A stretch of 57,582 nucleotides of DNA, taken from contig NZ_MUGS01000006.1 of the NCBI RefSeq assembly GCF_002222055.1, forward strand, positions 1 through 57,582, written 5' to 3'. Of this stretch, positions 42,339 through 50,474 are shown piece after piece. This DNA comes from Flavobacterium araucananum (GTDB lineage: Bacteria > Bacteroidota > Bacteroidia > Flavobacteriales > Flavobacteriaceae). The position numbers and the translations under genes are program-made. The notes below the pieces were generated by a model, which saw only the letters and a list, made by a program, of their open reading frames with translations, had not been told where the DNA came from and did not search any database. How positions within the stretch are numbered: position 1 is the first letter of the stretch; each line of letters begins with the position of its first letter.

Positions 42339-42764
42339 ATGAAAAAGATAAATATAATTTTAGGAACCCTAATTATTTTATTCTCTATTTGGTATTATTG
42401 GAACAATAGATATGTAGAACTTCACGCTGTGGCTATAAATGATATTGTTCAGCGACCTACAATTTTTGAGAGCGAAAATTATAAAATTTTAGAACGGGAA
42501 GAAGCACCTGAAAATTTTTATGAGAATATCAGGTTTGTTCTGGATCATAATACAGCAAATTATGAGGATTATATTGTAAAAAAAGGTGTTGTTTATATTC
42601 GATATAAGGACATGAATGACTTAGATCTCATTTGGAATTTTACAAAAAGAACAAGTGATTCAATTTGGCTTACGCAAAAAGTAAAAGAAGAAAGGCGTAA
42701 TCTGGATGTTATAGAAAAATCGACCGGAACAAGAATGGAAAACAGATACATTTTACATTTATAA
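42339..42764 (+). CDS. Paralogous membrane-anchored protein 4
   Basis: The 141-residue protein is the most diverged copy (EREEAPENFYENIRFVLDHN, DLIWNFTKRT). The N-terminal helix (about 5-20) and the NRYVEL motif right after it are kept. It ends the array; a weak terminator-like hairpin follows at 42783-42814. Function is unknown. Confidence 0.7.
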   Translation: MKKINIILGTLIILFSIWYYWNNRYVELHAVAINDIVQRPTIFESENYKILEREEAPENFYENIRFVLDHNTANYEDYIVKKGVVYIRYKDMNDLDLIWNFTKRTSDSIWLTQKVKEERRNLDVIEKSTGTRMENRYILHL

Positions 42765-42782
42765 GAGAACAACAGCCATTAG

Positions 42783-42814
42783 AAAAGAGTTTTAGAAATA
42801 AGGCTCTTTTTTTT
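42783..42814 (+). terminator. Weak terminator candidate after the paralog array
   Basis: Short 7-bp stem AAAAGAG (42783-42789) with CTCTTTT (42804-42810), then T's. The stem is AT-rich and weak. The rest of the gap to 42989 holds no gene; TTTTTAATAATATCAAA near 42917 also occurs at 51117. Confidence 0.4.
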
Positions 42815-42989
42815 GCTTTAATGTTATTGCAAGTTTACGAGTATTTTGTATTACTAATTTAATGTTAATTTTTTTTAGTAAATTAACTATTTGTACTACA
42901 TCTCTTGTTTTTTTAATAATATCAAATACATTTTAAGTTAAAGAGTAGGGATTTACTTTGTAAAAAAAATAAAACCAATTTTTAGCAAA

Positions 42990-44456
42990 ATGAAAAGAAT
43001 TATTCTACCCCTAATTATTTTAGGTTCGTTGCTTACCTCTTGCAATAACAACGATTCTAAAGATGAAACAGAAACAACAAGCGTTGTCCTGAAAGATCAA
43101 TCTGTAACGCCAAGTTTAATAAAAGCACAGGCAGGTTTTGAAAGTTTGAAGATTTATTCTCTTTTTAGTTCCGATGATGTTTTTCCGGACAGTCCAAAAT
43201 TTGTTTTTGGAGGTTCTGCTGATGGTTCTGGTTTATTGAAAAACAATGATGGAACTTTTACTTTTTTGGTAAATAACGAAGACAACTTTGCGGTTTCGAG
43301 AATCACACTTGACAAAACATTCAAACCTACTAAAGGCGAATATTTGCTAAACTCAAACGGAGGAACCTGGAGATTGTGTGGTGCTACAATGGCAACACAA
43401 GCCGAAAATGGTTTTGGACCGGTATACTTAACTTGTGGAGAGTCCGGAGAAGAGTCTCGTACGCATGCATTAGATCCTTATGCAAGTGCAGGTTCTGCAT
43501 CTGTATCTAAAGAATTGGCAGGTTTTGGTCGTTTAAGTGCAGAGAATGCTTTGCCATTGCGTACCTCTGCTTACAAAGGCAAAACAGTAGTGGTTATTGG
43601 TGATGATGATTCCGGAACTTACGGAGGTCAGGTTTTTATGTATGTATCGAATACTGTGGGTGATTTGACAAGTGGCTCCTTGTATATGCTAAAAAGAAAC
43701 GATGACAACCAAAGAGAGAAAGATATGGAAGTTAGTAAAACATATCCGGTTTCTTTTGTAAAAATTGACAATCATACGACACTTACAGGTGCTCAGATAA
43801 ATGCGGCTGTAAATACTTTGAAAGCGATTAAATTTGGTCGTGTAGAAGATTTGGATTACCGTAAAGGCGGAGATAATGCAGATCGTGAATTGTATTTTAA
43901 CGTAACGGGACAAGATATTACAAAAACTAATGCTGATGGTTCAAGAACTAAATACGGCAGGGTTTACAGATTAAATCTTGATGCTGCTGACCCATTAAAA
44001 GGAACTCTGGAGGTGATTCTTGACGGAGATAACCGTTCCGGAATTGCGGGTAAATTCCAGAATCCGGATAATATTTGTGTGACTAAAAACTATGTGTATG
44101 TTCAGGAAGATGCCAACGGATACGGAGACGAAACCCACGATGCTTACATCTATCAATATAACATTGCTACAAAAGATTTGAAAGTTGTACTAGAGTTAGA
44201 TCACCGTCGTACGGCAACTGACGCAGCAAAATATAATGTAGCGACAAATGACCTTGATCCAAGCAAAAAAGGGGTTTGGGAATATGGAGCCTTAATCGAT
44301 GTCTCTGAGCAATTGGGGATTCCGGATACTTTTATGCTAAGCATACAACCACATTCCTGGACAGGCGAAAAATACAAGGCTGTCGACGGAGGAACAAAAC
44401 GCCCTGAAGAAAACCAGGCAAGTCAAATCGTAGTTATAAAAGGTTTGGCAAGATAA
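42990..44456 (+). CDS. PhoX/DUF839-like secreted lipoprotein
   Basis: The 488-residue protein has a lipoprotein signal (lipobox LTSC, C18), so it is exported and lipid-anchored. The body is a DUF839/PhoX-type beta-propeller with the family landmark PDNICVTKNYVYVQEDANGYGDE near residue 362, and KKGVWEYGALIDVSEQLGIP. PhoX enzymes are calcium-dependent phosphatases, but several key metal residues cannot be confirmed here, so activity is open. A gene for a dihaem cytochrome c peroxidase follows 94 nt downstream and is probably co-transcribed. Confidence 0.8.
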   Translation: MKRIILPLIILGSLLTSCNNNDSKDETETTSVVLKDQSVTPSLIKAQAGFESLKIYSLFSSDDVFPDSPKFVFGGSADGSGLLKNNDGTFTFLVNNEDNFAVSRITLDKTFKPTKGEYLLNSNGGTWRLCGATMATQAENGFGPVYLTCGESGEESRTHALDPYASAGSASVSKELAGFGRLSAENALPLRTSAYKGKTVVVIGDDDSGTYGGQVFMYVSNTVGDLTSGSLYMLKRNDDNQREKDMEVSKTYPVSFVKIDNHTTLTGAQINAAVNTLKAIKFGRVEDLDYRKGGDNADRELYFNVTGQDITKTNADGSRTKYGRVYRLNLDAADPLKGTLEVILDGDNRSGIAGKFQNPDNICVTKNYVYVQEDANGYGDETHDAYIYQYNIATKDLKVVLELDHRRTATDAAKYNVATNDLDPSKKGVWEYGALIDVSEQLGIPDTFMLSIQPHSWTGEKYKAVDGGTKRPEENQASQIVVIKGLAR

Positions 44457-44550
44457 TTTTTTAAGTTATTACAAAACAGTTATCCACTATTTCTATTTGA
44501 GGTAGTGGTTTCTGTTTTTCTGAATACTCCTCTTTTAATTGTTAATACAC

Positions 44551-46332
44551 ATGAAAAAAATATATTGCTTATTGTTCCTGATGGTATTTGTTGCTTGTCA
44601 GAAAAAAAGCAAACATCAGGAAGTCAATAAAATGTTTCAGTCTGATATTACGTTGTTGGTAGAAAAAGTCGCCAAACTAAAATATTCTGTACAGGCAGAT
44701 TCTACTCAGGCACAAATTCAGCGACAATTTCTTGAAGCGCATCAAAGCTACAAAAAAGTCGAAATGATTAGTGCATACTATTTGCCTGAGGTTTCTAAAT
44801 CGATCAACGGACCTGCGATACCGGAGTTCGAAGAAAATGATAAAGTGACAGTCAGGCCCGAAGGTTTTCAGGTTATTGAGGAATTCGTTTTTCCTGAATA
44901 CAAGAAAGAAAGTAAAAAAGAACTGCTTCAGGAATTGGGTGTTTTAGCAGCAAATTTAATTCGGTTAGAAAAAGTTTCAAATTCGACTGAATTAACTGAT
45001 GCGCATGTTTTTGATGCCATGAGATTAGAAGTTTACCGTATCATTACTTTAGGAATTACAGGATTTGATTCGCCTGTTGTATTAAACTCGCTTCCGGAAG
45101 CAACCGTATCATTAGAAACTATCGAAAAATATTACCGTGTTTATCTCGGGGATAAAGCAGTTGCGAATTCTAAAGAGGTGCTTTATATTGTAGAAAAAGG
45201 TAAAAAGTATTTAAAAACAAACACCAATTTTAATGCTTTTGATCGGTCGTATTTTATAAAAGAAATTTTAAATCCGTTAAGCAAAGGACTTTTTAAAACG
45301 CAAACTGAATTAGGGATTCCGTTCATGAAAGAGCAGAGAGGTCTAAAAGTAACAGCGCAAACGTTGTTTGATAAGGATGCTTTTGATGCTGAAGCATTTT
45401 CAGGTTTTCCGGATTATAAAACGACGCCTGAAAAAATCGCTTTAGGCAAAAAGTTGTTCAATGATCCTGTTTTATCAGGAAATAATACACGTTCCTGTGC
45501 TTCTTGTCATCATGTCAGCAAAGCTTTTACAGACGGGCAGGAAAGAGCAGCTGCATTAGACGGAAAATCGATGCTACAGCGCAACACACCTACGCTATCT
45601 AATATTGCATTCCAGCGTGCGTTCTTTGCAGATTCAAGAGTAAGTTATCTCGAAGATCAGGCAATCGCTGTTATTCGCAATGAAAACGAAATGCACGGAT
45701 CTCTGGAGAAATCAGCATTGGCAATTCAAAAGAATTCAGATTATGTAAGGGATTTCGAAAAGGCTTTTGCAAAAGGAGAAATAAATGAATTTGCGATTAA
45801 AAATGCTTTGGCATCTTACATCCGTTCCTTAAGTCAGTACGATTCGAAATTTGACGCGTACATGCAAAACAAAACCAAATTTACAGCAGATGAAAAAGCA
45901 GGCTTTAATTTATTTGCCGGCAAAGCCAAATGTGCAACATGTCATTTTATTCCGCTTACAAACGGAACTGTTCCGCCAGGTTTTGACAGATCAGAAAGTG
46001 AAATTTTAGGTGTTCCTAACCAGAAGAAGAAACTCGACGGGGATCTAGGCAAGTTTGTTATAACACAAGCGGCTATTCATAAATATTCGTTTAAAACACC
46101 AACAATAAGAAATATAGAACTTACAGCTCCGTATATGCACAATGGTGTTTATAAAACGCTGGAAGAAGTTGTCGATTTTTATGACCAGGGCGGAGGATTA
46201 GGTTTAGGATTCGATCTCCCAAACCAAACGTTGCCCGAAGACAAATTAAACTTATCAGAGAAAGAGAAACAACAGCTGATTGCTTTTATGAGAACATTGA
46301 CGGATAACAGGTATTTGGAGGGAAGAGAATAG
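44551..46332 (+). CDS. MauG-type dihaem cytochrome c peroxidase with an N-terminal helical domain
   Basis: From ATG 44551 the 593-residue protein has a lipoprotein signal (lipobox FVAC, C16). The N-terminal ~260 residues are a helical domain of the imelysin-like kind found in some Bacteroidota peroxidases. The C-terminal CcpA/MauG domain has two haem c sites, CASCH (316-320) and CATCH (461-465), plus NTPTLSNIAF and YMHNGVYKTLEEVVDFY. It is periplasmic or outer-membrane attached and probably reduces peroxides or oxidises a partner such as the adjacent PhoX-like protein. Its stop codon lies inside a 14-bp minisatellite. Confidence 0.88.
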   Translation: MKKIYCLLFLMVFVACQKKSKHQEVNKMFQSDITLLVEKVAKLKYSVQADSTQAQIQRQFLEAHQSYKKVEMISAYYLPEVSKSINGPAIPEFEENDKVTVRPEGFQVIEEFVFPEYKKESKKELLQELGVLAANLIRLEKVSNSTELTDAHVFDAMRLEVYRIITLGITGFDSPVVLNSLPEATVSLETIEKYYRVYLGDKAVANSKEVLYIVEKGKKYLKTNTNFNAFDRSYFIKEILNPLSKGLFKTQTELGIPFMKEQRGLKVTAQTLFDKDAFDAEAFSGFPDYKTTPEKIALGKKLFNDPVLSGNNTRSCASCHHVSKAFTDGQERAAALDGKSMLQRNTPTLSNIAFQRAFFADSRVSYLEDQAIAVIRNENEMHGSLEKSALAIQKNSDYVRDFEKAFAKGEINEFAIKNALASYIRSLSQYDSKFDAYMQNKTKFTADEKAGFNLFAGKAKCATCHFIPLTNGTVPPGFDRSESEILGVPNQKKKLDGDLGKFVITQAAIHKYSFKTPTIRNIELTAPYMHNGVYKTLEEVVDFYDQGGGLGLGFDLPNQTLPEDKLNLSEKEKQQLIAFMRTLTDNRYLEGRE

Positions 46333-46448
46333 AAGTAAGAGAATAGAAGTAAGAGAATAGAGAATAGAATCAAGATTATAGAAAAAAGATTATAGAAAAA
46401 AGATTATAGAAGCAAGATTATAGGGGGAAGAGAATAGAAGTAAGAGAA
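46324..46448. repeat. 14-bp minisatellite overlapping the peroxidase stop codon
   Basis: About nine tandem units with a 14-bp period: AGAGAATAGAAGTA, AGATTATAGAAAAA, AGATTATAGAAGCA and AGATTATAGGGGGA, with one 7-bp partial unit. The first unit includes the last codons and TAG stop of the peroxidase gene. Confidence 0.8.
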
Positions 46449-46499
46449 AAAAAAATTCTTTGAAATTTGTGCAATTTGTGGCTAAAAAAACATTTTCTG

Positions 46500-46529
46500 T
46501 CCGTTGGTCAAAATGGTAATGCCGTTCAT
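46500..46529 (+). promoter_or_regulatory. Paired direct repeats, candidate LytTR-binding site upstream of OM barrel gene 1
   Basis: TCCGTTGGT (46500-46508) and GCCGTTCAT (46521-46529) are 21 bp apart start to start, i.e. two helical turns. TCCGTTGGT fits the LytTR consensus [TA][AC][CA]GTTN[AG][TG] fully and the second site all but its first base. The site ends 65 nt before ATG 46595. The core promoter is poor (CTTCTTTG at the -7 position), as expected for an activated promoter. A matching site lies upstream of the OM gene at 50306. Confidence 0.6.
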
Positions 46530-46594
46530 CAAACTAATTTTAATAGTGTTTTTGGTTTGTGCTTCTTTGCATCAAATTAATAAAAACAATTATC

Positions 46595-47194
46595 ATGAAC
46601 ATCTACAAATTATTATTGTTAACTACAATTTTCTTATTAGGATTCGTTTCTTCTAAAATGAATGCGCAATCAACATTTCCAATTCATATTGGAATAAAAG
46701 GGGGATCTAATTATTCTGAATTACCTGTTTCAGATGGCTTTAATTCAAAATATGCTGTAGGATATTTTGGAGGCGTTATGGCGCGATTTGATTATAAGAG
46801 ATTTTATATTCAGAATGAAATACTTTACAGTGAGAAATCTTCTAAAATTGAAAGGACTTCTTTGGCAGAAACTAAAAACGCAAAATGGAGAAGTATCGAA
46901 ATGCCTTTGGTTATTGGTTATAAAGTAATTGACCTTAACGCCTTAAATGTTAGAGTTTTTGCAGGAGGAATTTATTCCTATGTTCTCGATGAGAATTTTT
47001 CGTCACTGAGCCAACTAAAAGATTCGTATCATAAATTTGATAAGTTTAATATTGGCTATCAGGTAGGAGCAGGAGTTGAGGTCTGGAAGTTTACTGTAGA
47101 TGTAACGTATCAGGGCGGACTAAATAATGTGAGTAAAAATTTTAGTTCAAAACCTAATTCGTTTAACATTGGCGTTGGATATTTTTTCCTGTAA
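46595..47194 (+). CDS. Outer-membrane beta-barrel protein 1 (PorT-like/OMP_b-brl family)
   Basis: The 199-residue protein (ATG 46595; the frame extends upstream from a TTG but this start gives a proper signal peptide, about 1-24, ending MNAQS) is a small beta-barrel: IHIGIKGGSNYSELPV, alternating strands RFYIQNEILYSEKS, and the terminal FNIGVGYFFL with a C-terminal aromatic. Family OMP_b-brl_2 (PF13568)-like. Function unknown. It has a candidate LytTR site upstream and lies directly before the LytS/LytTR pair, so it is probably controlled by it. Confidence 0.8.
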   Translation: MNIYKLLLLTTIFLLGFVSSKMNAQSTFPIHIGIKGGSNYSELPVSDGFNSKYAVGYFGGVMARFDYKRFYIQNEILYSEKSSKIERTSLAETKNAKWRSIEMPLVIGYKVIDLNALNVRVFAGGIYSYVLDENFSSLSQLKDSYHKFDKFNIGYQVGAGVEVWKFTVDVTYQGGLNNVSKNFSSKPNSFNIGVGYFFL

Positions 47195-47225
47195 TTCGAC
47201 ATTTTTATCTTTTAACCCTAAACAG

Positions 47226-47261
47226 CAGCAAAGAATCTTTTTGGTTCTTTGCTGTTTGTTT
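47226..47261 (+). terminator. Intrinsic terminator after OM barrel gene 1
   Basis: Perfect 10-bp stem CAGCAAAGAA (47226-47235) and TTCTTTGCTG (47245-47254) followed by TTTGTTT. Wider flanks (TTAACCC and GGGTTAA) extend the hairpin. Confidence 0.75.
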
Positions 47262-47322
47262 AGAAATTATAGGGTTAATTTTGACGATCAGTTTTCTTAT
47301 AATTACTTATTTTACTTTTTAG

Positions 47323-48372
47323 ATGATTACAAAAAATAAAGGTAGGCATTGGATGTTTTTAGTCTTTTTTTGGTTTATACTGGGTATAACCATTTGGGCG
47401 CAACTCATAGCCGATTATGGCACAATGTCGGCTACAGGCCAGTCGGTTTTAATATTATTAAGCTCTATTGTTTTGGCACATTTTCTTAGTGATGTGATGC
47501 TTCCTCTTGCATTACGCAAAAGCAAAATGACACTATTTGCGGTACAGGCTTTTGTAGTGGTTTTACTTTTATCACTTTGCCTGGCTGTGATTTATGCTGT
47601 TTTCTCAGATTCACACGCACGTGACCGATTATATCCCGAAGAAGCGAATATGACTTCTATTCAGTTTTTATGGGCTCGATTTTGTGGAAGCATTCCTGCT
47701 GCGATTTTGATTTGTGGCACAGCGTGCGGACTGCGTTTTTATCAGGAACATAATGTGATCGAAAAAAACCATGCCCAATTACAGCAGGTTCACCTGGAGG
47801 CACAAATCAAGATTTTGCAGGATCAGATCAATCCGCATTTAATGTTTAATGTACTCAACCATATTCATATTTTAATGCAAAGCGATGTAAAATTAGCTTC
47901 GGTTTTACTGGTTCAGTTTTCAGATATTTTGCGCTATCAGTTGTACGAATGCAACAAAGAATATGTGCCATTGCATCTTGAAGTCAAATATCTGAAAGAC
48001 TTAATTGCTGTCGAAAAAACCCGTTGGGGCAATGAATTAGAAGTAGAAAGCAAATGGACAATCGAAGACGGACAACTACAAATTGTACCCTTGCTGTTAG
48101 TCCCGCTGATAGAAAATGCTTTTAAACATGTTTCCAGACTTCCCAACCAAAGAGGTTATGTGCATTTGTCGTGTGAGCAAGTCGACAAACAACTGAGTTT
48201 TAAAATAGAAAACTCGTATACAGAACAATACAAAATACCGTCTAAAAATCAGGGATTAGGTCTTGAAAACGTCAAGAAAAGATTGTCGATTCAATATCCG
48301 GAAAAATACCAGCTAAGTATCGATAAGTCTGATTCAGATTTTACGGTAAAAGTGGTTTTAGATCTGGAATAA
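47323..48372 (+). CDS. LytS-type sensor histidine kinase
   Basis: The 349-residue protein has four membrane helices (about 10-30, 40-60, 70-92 and 118-136) and a His_kinase (PF06580) domain. The phospho-acceptor is H172 in QINPHLMFNVLNHIHIL, and LVPLLVPLIENAFKHV is the N-box of the catalytic domain with GQGLGLENVKKRLS as the G-box. No periplasmic sensor domain is visible, so it probably senses within the membrane. The partner LytTR regulator lies downstream after a repeat-filled gap. Confidence 0.9.
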   Translation: MITKNKGRHWMFLVFFWFILGITIWAQLIADYGTMSATGQSVLILLSSIVLAHFLSDVMLPLALRKSKMTLFAVQAFVVVLLLSLCLAVIYAVFSDSHARDRLYPEEANMTSIQFLWARFCGSIPAAILICGTACGLRFYQEHNVIEKNHAQLQQVHLEAQIKILQDQINPHLMFNVLNHIHILMQSDVKLASVLLVQFSDILRYQLYECNKEYVPLHLEVKYLKDLIAVEKTRWGNELEVESKWTIEDGQLQIVPLLLVPLIENAFKHVSRLPNQRGYVHLSCEQVDKQLSFKIENSYTEQYKIPSKNQGLGLENVKKRLSIQYPEKYQLSIDKSDSDFTVKVVLDLE

Positions 48373-48378
48373 TAAAAA

Positions 48379-48608
48379 TGTTTGCCACTAATTTCACAAA
48401 TTTCCACAAATTAATTCGTGTTGATTCGTGAAATTCGTGGCTAATAAACTTTGCAAACTTTGCTGTTGTTTTTTTGCCACAGATTAAAAAGTATTAAAAA
48501 GATTTTTTTCGCCAGACCCAAACGATAGAGAACAGGCGAAGCAATTTAGCAAATTATAAAAAATTAATTCGTGTTTATTCGTGAAATTCGTGGCTAATAA
48601 ACTTTGCG
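48379..48608. repeat. Repeat family A, two tandem copies between lytS and the LytTR gene
   Basis: The 46-bp blocks 48410-48455 and 48563-48608 (AATTAATTCGTGTT...TAAACTTTGC) are direct repeats with one mismatch, separated by GCCACAGATT and GCCAGACCC sequence. Outer GCCACTAATTTCACAAATT and inner GTGAAATTCGTGGC can form a hairpin. No gene is present in the gap. Confidence 0.7.
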
Positions 48609-48654
48609 CGAAACCTTTTTAAACAATAAGTACCAAAACCTGAAACAAAAAACT

Positions 48655-49368
48655 ATGAACATGAAATGTCTCGTTATTGACGACGAACCTATTGCAAGAA
48701 ACGGAATTGTAGATTTTGTTTCAAAAATTGATTTTCTTGAAGTTATTGGTACTTGTGCTTCGGCACTGGAAGCGACTTCGTACATTCAGGAAAAACAGGT
48801 CGATTTGTTGTTCCTGGATATCAATATGCCTTATTTATCAGGATTGGAGTTTTTAGAATCTCTGGATAATCCACCATTAGTTATTTTTACCACAGCATAT
48901 TCAGAACACGCTTTGGATGGTTATCGTTTGCAGGTTGTAGATTATTTGTTGAAACCTATTACATTTCAGCGTTTTTATCAAGCTTCTTTAAAAGCAAAAC
49001 AATGGCATCAAATGATTCAGTCACCAAAACAAAATCAATTAGATCCGTTTTTATACGTGCGCCAGGAAGAAGGATTTCAGAAGATTTCCTGGGTAGATAT
49101 TCTATATATCGAAGGAATGCAGAATTATGCGAAGCTTCATTTTAAAGAAAAAGTACTTGTAATTCATCAAACCATGATTTCATTAGAAGAAACACTTCCT
49201 ACGGATATTTTCTTTAGAATCCATAAGTCATTTTTGGTAAACATCACGCATATCGATTCTGTTTCTGGCGGACGATTATTCATAAAAGGACAAGAACTAC
49301 CTATTTCAAGAACACGCCGTGAAGCATTACTGAAAGAGGTAGTCTATAAAAATTTATTGAGCAGATAG
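48655..49368 (+). CDS. LytTR-type response regulator
   Basis: From ATG 48655 the 237-residue protein has a receiver (D55 in LLFLDINMPY, K100 in LLKP) and a LytTR DNA-binding domain (about 135-237) with FLYVRQEEGFQKISWVDILYIEGMQNY and IHKSFLVNITHIDSVSGGRLFIKG. LytTR proteins bind two direct repeats 21-22 bp apart. It is the partner of the LytS kinase. Pairs of matching direct repeats occur upstream of both neighbouring OM barrel genes. Confidence 0.92.
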   Translation: MNMKCLVIDDEPIARNGIVDFVSKIDFLEVIGTCASALEATSYIQEKQVDLLFLDINMPYLSGLEFLESLDNPPLVIFTTAYSEHALDGYRLQVVDYLLKPITFQRFYQASLKAKQWHQMIQSPKQNQLDPFLYVRQEEGFQKISWVDILYIEGMQNYAKLHFKEKVLVIHQTMISLEETLPTDIFFRIHKSFLVNITHIDSVSGGRLFIKGQELPISRTRREALLKEVVYKNLLSR

Positions 49369-49370
49369 CG

Positions 49371-50306
49371 CTAGAATTTCCATTTTAGTGCTATTGCGCC
49401 ATAAAAAGTAGTAGTAAATCTTGGATTGGCAATATCTTTTTCTTTAAAGATATCTTTGATTTTTCGGTTTGTAGTCGAGAAATTACGAACCAGAGTTGTT
49501 CCGGCAGTAGGTTCTAATGTCCAGTGTTTGCCAAATTTGAGCTGAGGTCTTAAACCTGCAATAATTTGCTGGTATCCCAATAACGAAGATTTATTTGCAA
49601 TTTTGGTTTCGGCAGTCATTCCGCTTAACTCTCCCACGAGTTTTAAGTCAAAAGTGTCAGACATCCTGTACCCTAATTCAACACCTTCCGGAAAAGCCAC
49701 TTTAAAATGCAGTGCACCTTTAGATTCCCAATTAAAATAAATTCCGGGAAGTACCATCGGGACACCAAAACTATTGGTTAAAACTGGCCCCATACCAAAA
49801 GCCAGATTAGGATTAAATTGTTTGATAAAAAGAACACCACCTTGTATCAGGACATCATCTTTATTGATTTCGACCATATCTGTATAAACACCCACAGAAG
49901 CCATGACCAACAAAGACCAGGATGGAGAAATCGACCGCAAGTGTTTAACACCAATCTGAGTATTCAATAATTCATTTGGGAATCCGCCTTGAAATTCTAC
50001 CGGAAGAGATTGAATTTCGTAATCCTTGTTTTGCATTCTGGCATAACTTCCATCCATAAAAATAGTCCATAATCTGGGATGATTGTATTGGTCCATTTTT
50101 AAAGAAAGCGGAATTTCAAAAGCGAGTTGTACCCTTTTAAAATTGCTTTCGGCATTTGTTTTAGTACTGTCCATTGGTCGTACATATTTAGAAAAAGGGA
50201 CATAATCGACTTTGAATTCACCTGAGATTCCGGATTGTGATCGTGCCGAGATTGCAACCAATAGTAAAAGAAAAAGTTGCAAGAGATAAAAAACTGCTTT
50301 GTTCAT
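49371..50306 (-). CDS. Outer-membrane beta-barrel protein 2 (DUF6268-like)
   Basis: From ATG 50306 the 311-residue protein has a signal peptide (about 1-24, ending ARSQS) and a beta-barrel-like body with VKHLRSISPSWSLLVMASVGVYTDM, FGMGPVLTNSFGVPMVLPGIYFNW, LQFGKHWTLEPTAGTTLVR-type segments and a C-terminal TTFYGAIALKWKF with aromatic end. It resembles the DUF6268 family of outer-membrane proteins. It faces the LytTR gene with 2 nt between stops, and its promoter region carries a candidate LytTR site, so I infer control by the LytS/LytTR pair. Confidence 0.75.
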   Translation of the reverse strand: MNKAVFYLLQLFLLLLVAISARSQSGISGEFKVDYVPFSKYVRPMDSTKTNAESNFKRVQLAFEIPLSLKMDQYNHPRLWTIFMDGSYARMQNKDYEIQSLPVEFQGGFPNELLNTQIGVKHLRSISPSWSLLVMASVGVYTDMVEINKDDVLIQGGVLFIKQFNPNLAFGMGPVLTNSFGVPMVLPGIYFNWESKGALHFKVAFPEGVELGYRMSDTFDLKLVGELSGMTAETKIANKSSLLGYQQIIAGLRPQLKFGKHWTLEPTAGTTLVRNFSTTNRKIKDIFKEKDIANPRFTTTFYGAIALKWKF

Positions 50307-50365
50307 GATTTGATTAATTTTTATGCGAATTACCGCGTTCTCAATCAATCTTAAAAAATCATTTG

Positions 50366-50395
50366 ACTAATGGCACTTTTGTTTTGACCAATGGT
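50366..50395 (-). promoter_or_regulatory. Paired direct repeats, candidate LytTR-binding site upstream of OM barrel gene 2
   Basis: On the minus strand ACCATTGGT (50395-50387) and GCCATTAGT (50374-50366) are 21 bp apart start to start with a 12-nt spacer, exactly like the 46500 site, and the proximal edge is 60 nt from the ATG. The core differs from the published LytTR consensus by A for G in GTT. In both promoters a G of the -7-like element lies 40 nt after the second site. Confidence 0.55.
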
Positions 50396-50404
50396 ATAAA
50401 ATCA

Positions 50405-50438
50405 CAAAACCCGACAGACTATGCGATCTGCCGGGTTT
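50405..50438 (-). terminator. Terminator-like hairpin after OM barrel gene 3
   Basis: Arms AAACCCGACAG (50407-50417) and CTGCCGGGTTT (50428-50438) with one mismatch. Leftward transcription from the gene at 50475 would meet it and then TTTTGTG. Confidence 0.65.
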
Positions 50439-50474
50439 ATACCAAAAACAAAAAAATAAAATAAACCTTTTCTT

